Positions 1-5,205 of a DNA stretch of 5,205 bases are shown here, in pieces. The first letter of the stretch is position 1. The number at the start of each line of letters is the position of its first letter. A program made the position numbers and the translations under genes. The notes beneath the pieces were generated by a model, which did no database searches, had not been told where the DNA came from, and was given only the letters and a program-made list of their open reading frames with translations. Source of the DNA: Muribaculaceae bacterium (GTDB lineage Bacteria; Bacteroidota; Bacteroidia; Bacteroidales; Muribaculaceae); contig JAFLTK010000085.1 of assembly GCA_022511505.1 (NCBI GenBank), positions 1 to 5,205 of the forward strand, given 5' to 3'.

Positions 1-58
1 AATCGGCTAGGTCGAAGTGCCTCAAAAAGCCTTCCTCGCCGTCCTCAAGCTCGACTAA
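1..58 (+). CDS. lepA: LepA / elongation factor 4, extreme C-terminus, with in-frame TAG
   Basis: Only the 3' end of this gene is in the window. Read from base 2, the frame gives I-G-stop-VEVPQKAFLAVLKLD and ends with TAA at 56-58. This matches the conserved end of the ribosome-associated GTPase LepA (EF4); from memory, E. coli ends QIGNVELPQEAFLAIL and B. subtilis has VGSVEVPQEAF. The family has Asn or Ser where this sequence has TAG (8-10). A Ser codon TCG differs from TAG by one base. The 15 codons after the TAG still look fully conserved, so the lesion is recent, is a sequencing or assembly error, or is read through. If real, the protein loses its last 16 residues. LepA is a translational GTPase that acts on stalled or assembling ribosomes. 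The gene is followed 15 bases later by a strong hairpin, as expected for a 3' end. Identity rests on a short match, but it is a distinctive one. Confidence 0.75.
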
Positions 59-73
59 TCAAAAAACAACTAT

Positions 74-105
74 AGAAGGAGCGCCGCGAAAACGGCGCTC
101 CTTCT
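74..105 (+). terminator. Strong hairpin terminator after lepA, possibly bidirectional
   Basis: The arms gaaggagcgccg (75-86) and cggcgctccttc (93-104) pair perfectly over 12 bp around the loop cgaaaa, and A74-T105 adds a thirteenth pair. The 3' side on the + strand is pyrimidine-rich (tcttctactctatttctc) but lacks a pure U run. The 5' side holds aaaaaa at 61-66, which would be a U run for transcripts on the - strand, so it could stop transcription from both directions. It lies 15 bases after the lepA stop and separates lepA from the sigma factor cassette. Confidence 0.85.
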
Positions 106-125
106 TCTACTCTATTTCTCGCCGG

Positions 126-161
126 TTTGTCTTTGGGTGAACCAATGATTGTAATTTTTTG
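126..161 (+). promoter_or_regulatory. Tentative Bacteroidota-type promoter for the sigma factor cassette
   Basis: The 104 bases between the hairpin and the sigma factor start must contain the cassette's promoter if the hairpin terminates. The best match to the Bacteroides -33 TTTG and -7 TAnnTTTG pattern is tttg at 126-129 (or 132-135) with taattttttg at 152-161. Spacings of 22 or 16 bases are both off the usual value of about 19-21. A rival -7 element is taatgttttg at 173-182. No autoregulatory ECF operator could be recognised. The call is weak. Confidence 0.22.
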
Positions 162-209
162 GAGAGGGGATGTAATGTTTTGGGGTGGTTGGTCGTCTAT
201 AGTATAGAG

Positions 210-707
210 ATGAAACAGAATGAATTTGAACAGATGGCCCGCGGTCTGCGTCCCGCTTTGTTGAGGACGGCACTTAAAGTGCTGTCTGATGAAGATTTGG
301 CCGAGGATGTCGCTCAAGATACTCTGCTCAAACTCTGGGACATGCGTGACCGCCTGTACAAATATCAGAGCGTCGACACGCTCGCCATGATAATTGCACG
401 CAACAAGTGTCTCGACATCGTCAGACAACGCGGCCGCGTGATAAATGTTTCTCTTGATGATTTTGATGCTACGGCGCCGATGCTATCACCGGTTGACGAG
501 ATGATTGATGCCGAGGCCGACGATGAAGCCGACGAAATTCTTGCTCAACTTCCCGAAAATCAGCGTTTTGTACTGAAAATGAAACATATTGACGGCTTGG
601 AGGTCGATGAAATTGCCGCTGTTACCGGCTCGACGCCCAATGCTATCCGTGTGACTCTCTCCCGAGCCCGCAAGCGTGTGCTCGAAATTTTTAACCAACG
701 CAAGTAA
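210..707 (+). CDS. ECF (group 4) RNA polymerase sigma factor, 165 aa
   Basis: This is a complete extracytoplasmic-function sigma factor, which directs RNA polymerase to a small regulon in response to a signal. Residues about 5-74 form region 2: the core-binding segment DLAEDVAQDTLLKLWDMRD (30-48) and the -10-recognition part ending in IARNKCLDIVRQR (62-74). An acidic linker follows (about 83-110). Region 4 spans about 107-160, with LPENQRFVLKMKHIDGL and the helix-turn-helix EVDEIAAVTGSTPNAIRVTL (131-150), ending SRARKRVLE. The ATG at 210 was chosen over the in-frame TTG at 159 because homology begins at once with NEFEQMARGLRPALLRTAL and the 17 extra residues look nothing like a sigma factor. 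No clear Shine-Dalgarno is seen, which is normal in Bacteroidota. The stop TAA shares its last base with the next ATG, so translation of the two genes is probably coupled. The regulon is unknown. Confidence 0.95.
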   Translation: MKQNEFEQMARGLRPALLRTALKVLSDEDLAEDVAQDTLLKLWDMRDRLYKYQSVDTLAMIIARNKCLDIVRQRGRVINVSLDDFDATAPMLSPVDEMIDAEADDEADEILAQLPENQRFVLKMKHIDGLEVDEIAAVTGSTPNAIRVTLSRARKRVLEIFNQRK

Positions 708-1237
708 TGACTATGAAAAAGATTGATGATAAAGACCTTCAGCGTCTCCTTGAGCGCTTTATGGATGGCGAGACATCCAATGCCGAGGAGCAATTGATAT
801 ATGAGCGCTTTCGCTCGGGCGACATTCCCGAATGTTGCCGCCAATATGCCCCGATGATGGCATGGCTCGCCGACAAAACTCAGTCGGTTGAAGAAACCCC
901 GGCTGTTCCTCCTTTTAAGCGCTTTGCAACGGTCAAACTGTGGCTGTCGATTGCGGCGGCAGTCATGGTGGTAGCAACGCTTGCTATAGGTCTTTTCATG
1001 CGACCAACCCGCACTCTCCCCGATGAAGACTATATCACCTACGCCGGCAGTTATGTCATCAAAAACGGCGTTAAATATACCGACCTCGACGAGATTATGC
1101 CCGAACTTCTTGAGGCTGAACAACTCGTTGAGCAACAGCAACACACAGCGGCCGATATTATCTCCTCGCTTGAGGGGGTCATCAACACGTCCGACCCCGC
1201 CGTCCGCGCCGCTCTCGAGTCGGCCTTTAGTGAATAA
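707..1237 (+). CDS. Single-pass membrane protein, probable anti-sigma factor, 176 aa
   Basis: The gene begins on the last base of the sigma factor stop codon (TAATG), the usual layout for a cognate anti-sigma factor; an alternative ATG lies at 713. Residues 1-60 are a charged helical cytoplasmic part (LQRLLERFMDGETSNAEEQL and onward), in keeping with the sigma-binding N-terminus of such proteins. Residues about 78-98 (LWLSIAAAVMVVATLAIGLFM) form one transmembrane helix, followed by a periplasmic domain of about 78 residues with YAGSYVIKNGVKYTDLDEI and a Gln/Glu-rich helix (LLEAEQLVEQQQ). The HxxxCxxC zinc motif of classical ZAS anti-sigma factors is absent; the only cysteines are a Cys-Cys pair at 43-44. 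I infer that it keeps the sigma factor at the inner membrane and that the outer domain senses the signal. The role rests on position and topology, not on a named family match. Confidence 0.8.
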   Translation: MTMKKIDDKDLQRLLERFMDGETSNAEEQLIYERFRSGDIPECCRQYAPMMAWLADKTQSVEETPAVPPFKRFATVKLWLSIAAAVMVVATLAIGLFMRPTRTLPDEDYITYAGSYVIKNGVKYTDLDEIMPELLEAEQLVEQQQHTAADIISSLEGVINTSDPAVRAALESAFSE

Positions 1238-1269
1238 ATCTTTATTAAACGCCTGATAATAACACTGAT

Positions 1270-1845
1270 ATGAAACTCACGTCCAAAATACTCCTCACAG
1301 TTACCATGGCTATCATGGCAACCGTCGCCTACGCCCACAAAAACCTCGACTCGGTTATCAACAAGATTGAGACCGGTAAGGATGTTCAATATGTCGCATG
1401 CAGCGAGCGACGCAATCCCGCGACAAAGCGTGTCTACAAGTCGTCAAAAGCGATTGTCATCTCCAACCAAAAGCAGATTGAGCAACTTATCAAAGCGTTC
1501 AAAAGCGACAGCAAGGATGCCGTTCTTTATGAAATCGGAGCCAACGGAAACGTCTACAATATCCGTTTCCAGGACAAGGACGAGCAACGTTCCTATACGC
1601 TTGTGCTCAACTCGGGCTACGGAAACCGCGGTGACGCGCTTCTGACGGTCGAATACTATAACTCGACAAACGCGCGACGCGTCAGCGCCGGCGGCTCGGC
1701 CTTAATTACGATACCCGGCTCTGACTTGATTCCTCTCCCCGAGGGCATAACTATCACAGGTTCATGCCTATTCCAAACAGAGCGTAATCATACAGCACCG
1801 GGTCTTCAGGTCGAAGCGCTTTTAGATTGCCTGTTAACTCTATGA
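1270..1845 (+). CDS. Exported DUF5024-like protein, 191 aa, with tail overlapping the convergent gene
   Basis: An export signal is clear: Lys residues at 2 and 6, hydrophobic ILLTVTMAIMATV (7-19), and a likely signal peptidase I site after AYA (residue 22). The mature part begins HKNLDSVINKIETGKD, then ERRNPATKRV (46-55), then a helix ending AFKSDSKDAVLYEIG (76-90), then predicted beta strands (NVYNIRF, SYTLVLN, LLTVEYY). From memory this resembles the DUF5024 family, small Bacteroidota exported proteins of unknown function that also occur near ECF sigma genes. Those normally end soon after the last strand, about residue 130. Here 60 more residues follow, and the last 30 are encoded opposite the 3' end of the TIGR02757 gene. 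It starts 32 bases after the anti-sigma gene and is probably in the same operon. It may be a periplasmic partner or a target of the sigma system. The 5' two-thirds is secure; the true C-terminus is less so. Confidence 0.8.
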   Translation: MKLTSKILLTVTMAIMATVAYAHKNLDSVINKIETGKDVQYVACSERRNPATKRVYKSSKAIVISNQKQIEQLIKAFKSDSKDAVLYEIGANGNVYNIRFQDKDEQRSYTLVLNSGYGNRGDALLTVEYYNSTNARRVSAGGSALITIPGSDLIPLPEGITITGSCLFQTERNHTAPGLQVEALLDCLLTL

Positions 1846-2506
1846 CGGCCTTGCGGTCGTTGCTCTTGCGTTCGAGCAACCCGAGGCTGCGGGCAGTGCG
1901 CCCAACGTGAACATCAAGCGGTATGTACAGTTGCGACGGCTTGATGTTGTCCCAAACTCCAAGGTCAACGATACCGTCGTCGCGCACCATCCAGCGTGTC
2001 GCCATGTTAATGCGCTTCAACGCCGACGTCTCAATCGCGCCCGGCAGACAGCGGCTATCGGTTGCACCCTCGTTGGCCTCGGTCAGCATGTCGGCCAGAC
2101 GACGTGTCAACACCCACGATGGCGCTTCCTCCTTGTCAATACCCGTTTTCACCATCATTTCCCTGATTGACCCGTATTGGCGGTAAAGGTGTTCAAGTCC
2201 GCGCAGATAATGCCGCAGATTGCGCCCGAAGAAAGTGCGATGGATATTTTGGTCTGGGTCAATCTCGCGCCATGCGCCATCCATGACAAAATTATAGGGG
2301 TCATTTCCCATCATCTCGAGCATACGGTCACAGTTGCGGCAAATCATCTTGCGGTTGCCCCATGCTATCGTGGCTGACAATAGCGCCGCAATCTCTATAT
2401 CCTGCAATCGGTCAAAGCGACGGGGAAACTGAACCGGGTCGCTGTCGATGAAACCGCGGTTGTTGATGCGCTTTGCCTCGCTGTCAAGTAATTCCTTTAA
2501 ATCCAC
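1754..2506 (-). CDS. TIGR02757 / DUF2400 family protein, 250 aa
   Basis: A full-length member of the TIGR02757 (DUF2400) family, which is widespread in Bacteroidota and has no established function. Recognisable blocks in order are FPRRF (27-31), DIEIAALLSATIAWGNRKMI (36-55), the central LRGLEHLYRQYGSI (101-114), KRINMATRWMVRDDGIVDLG (164-183), SQLYIPLDVHVGRTARSLGL (191-210) and the C-terminal DPVLYDYALFGIGMNL. The LDVHVGR segment recalls the metal- and DNA-contacting VDTHV motif of HhH-GPD DNA glycosylases, and a distant link to that fold is an inference only. The start codon is GTG (2504-2506): the family begins at about this point, an in-frame TAA lies seven codons upstream, and no ATG precedes the conserved blocks. 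It follows secA on the same strand after a 98-base gap with a hairpin, so it may have its own promoter. The stop TGA at 1754-1756 lies inside the facing DUF5024-like gene. Confidence 0.92.
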   Translation of the reverse strand: MDLKELLDSEAKRINNRGFIDSDPVQFPRRFDRLQDIEIAALLSATIAWGNRKMICRNCDRMLEMMGNDPYNFVMDGAWREIDPDQNIHRTFFGRNLRHYLRGLEHLYRQYGSIREMMVKTGIDKEEAPSWVLTRRLADMLTEANEGATDSRCLPGAIETSALKRINMATRWMVRDDGIVDLGVWDNIKPSQLYIPLDVHVGRTARSLGLLERKSNDRKAVIELTGNLKALRPEDPVLYDYALFGIGMNL

Positions 2507-2526
2507 AATCTTGATAGATAGTAGTT

Positions 2527-2547
2527 ATTAGATATTAGATATTAGAT
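2527..2547. repeat. Three tandem copies of the heptamer ATTAGAT
   Basis: Exact copies of attagat lie at 2527-2533, 2534-2540 and 2541-2547, with no spacer. They sit between the secA terminator hairpin and the start of the TIGR02757 gene; the last copy shares two bases (2546-2547 region) with the foot of the hairpin. On the - strand the array reads as ATCTAAT repeats that end 20 bases before the GTG start. It could be slippage-prone spacer DNA, part of an AT-rich promoter or leader, or the U-containing tail of the terminator. Confidence 0.85.
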
Positions 2548-2574
2548 AGGGACGCTCGAGTTCGGGCGCCCCTA
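2547..2574 (-). terminator. Hairpin terminator downstream of secA
   Basis: In the - strand transcript, bases 2574-2566 (UAGGGGCGC) pair with 2555-2547 (GCGUCCCUA) over 9 bp with a 10-base loop. One pair is G-U (2569 with 2552). The same position is an A-C mismatch in a + strand transcript, so the structure is better in the secA direction. It begins 31 bases after the secA stop. The tail is UCUAAUAUCU, moderately U-rich with no clean run, so termination may be partial and some transcripts may continue into the TIGR02757 gene. Confidence 0.65.
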
Positions 2575-2604
2575 ATATTATTGTTCACAGAGGGTTACAG
2601 CGTA

Positions 2605-5205
<2,601 letters not shown>

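Noticed and set aside
8..10. Evidence for a genome-wide reassignment of TAG.
   Set aside because: Only one in-frame TAG is seen, next to a window edge; a point mutation or sequence error is simpler.
1..57. A - strand reading, VELEDGEEGFLRHFDLAD, open across the left edge.
   Set aside because: It has no start codon after an in-frame TGA, and the + strand reading matches the LepA C-terminus and is followed by a terminator.
159..209. N-terminal extension of the sigma factor from a TTG at 159.
   Set aside because: The 17 added residues (with CNVLGWLVVYS) do not resemble a sigma factor, and the ATG at 210 fits the family length and start.
560..1144. Long - strand open frame of 194 codons opposite the sigma and anti-sigma genes.
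   Set aside because: It spans two well-supported + strand genes, has no recognisable family and reads as an antisense shadow.

Overview
The window reads as ordinary chromosomal DNA from a gut-type Bacteroidota, order Bacteroidales. The support is the long SecA with an enlarged segment after its Walker B motif, a TIGR02757/DUF2400 protein, a DUF5024-like secreted protein beside an ECF sigma factor, and weak ribosome binding sites. Placement nearer to Muribaculaceae is only a guess from the mixed GC-leaning codon use. No CRISPR array, tRNA, rRNA, insertion sequence or phage gene is visible.

Layout, left to right. Bases 1-58 hold the last codons of lepA (elongation factor 4) on the + strand, recognised from the tail IGxVEVPQKAFLAVLKLD. 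The codon at x is an in-frame TAG. A perfect hairpin at 74-105 closes that gene. A + strand cassette follows: an ECF sigma factor (210-707), a membrane protein that is probably its anti-sigma factor (707-1237, starting on the last base of the sigma stop codon), and a small exported DUF5024-like protein (1270-1845). On the - strand, facing this cassette, are secA (2605-5205, truncated by the right edge) and then a TIGR02757-family gene (1754-2506, GTG start). These two are separated by 98 bases that carry a hairpin terminator and three exact copies of a heptamer. The cassette and the TIGR02757 gene converge and overlap by 92 bases at their 3' ends.

How the genes fit together. LepA acts on ribosomes and SecA drives preprotein export; both are housekeeping genes. 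The sigma/anti-sigma/secreted trio is the one regulatory module: the membrane protein would hold the sigma factor until an envelope signal arrives, and the exported protein may be a sensor, partner or output. I find no clearly new system. The points that deserve checking are the amber codon in lepA, the convergent overlap that gives the DUF5024-like protein a tail antisense to its neighbour, and an anti-sigma protein without the usual zinc motif.
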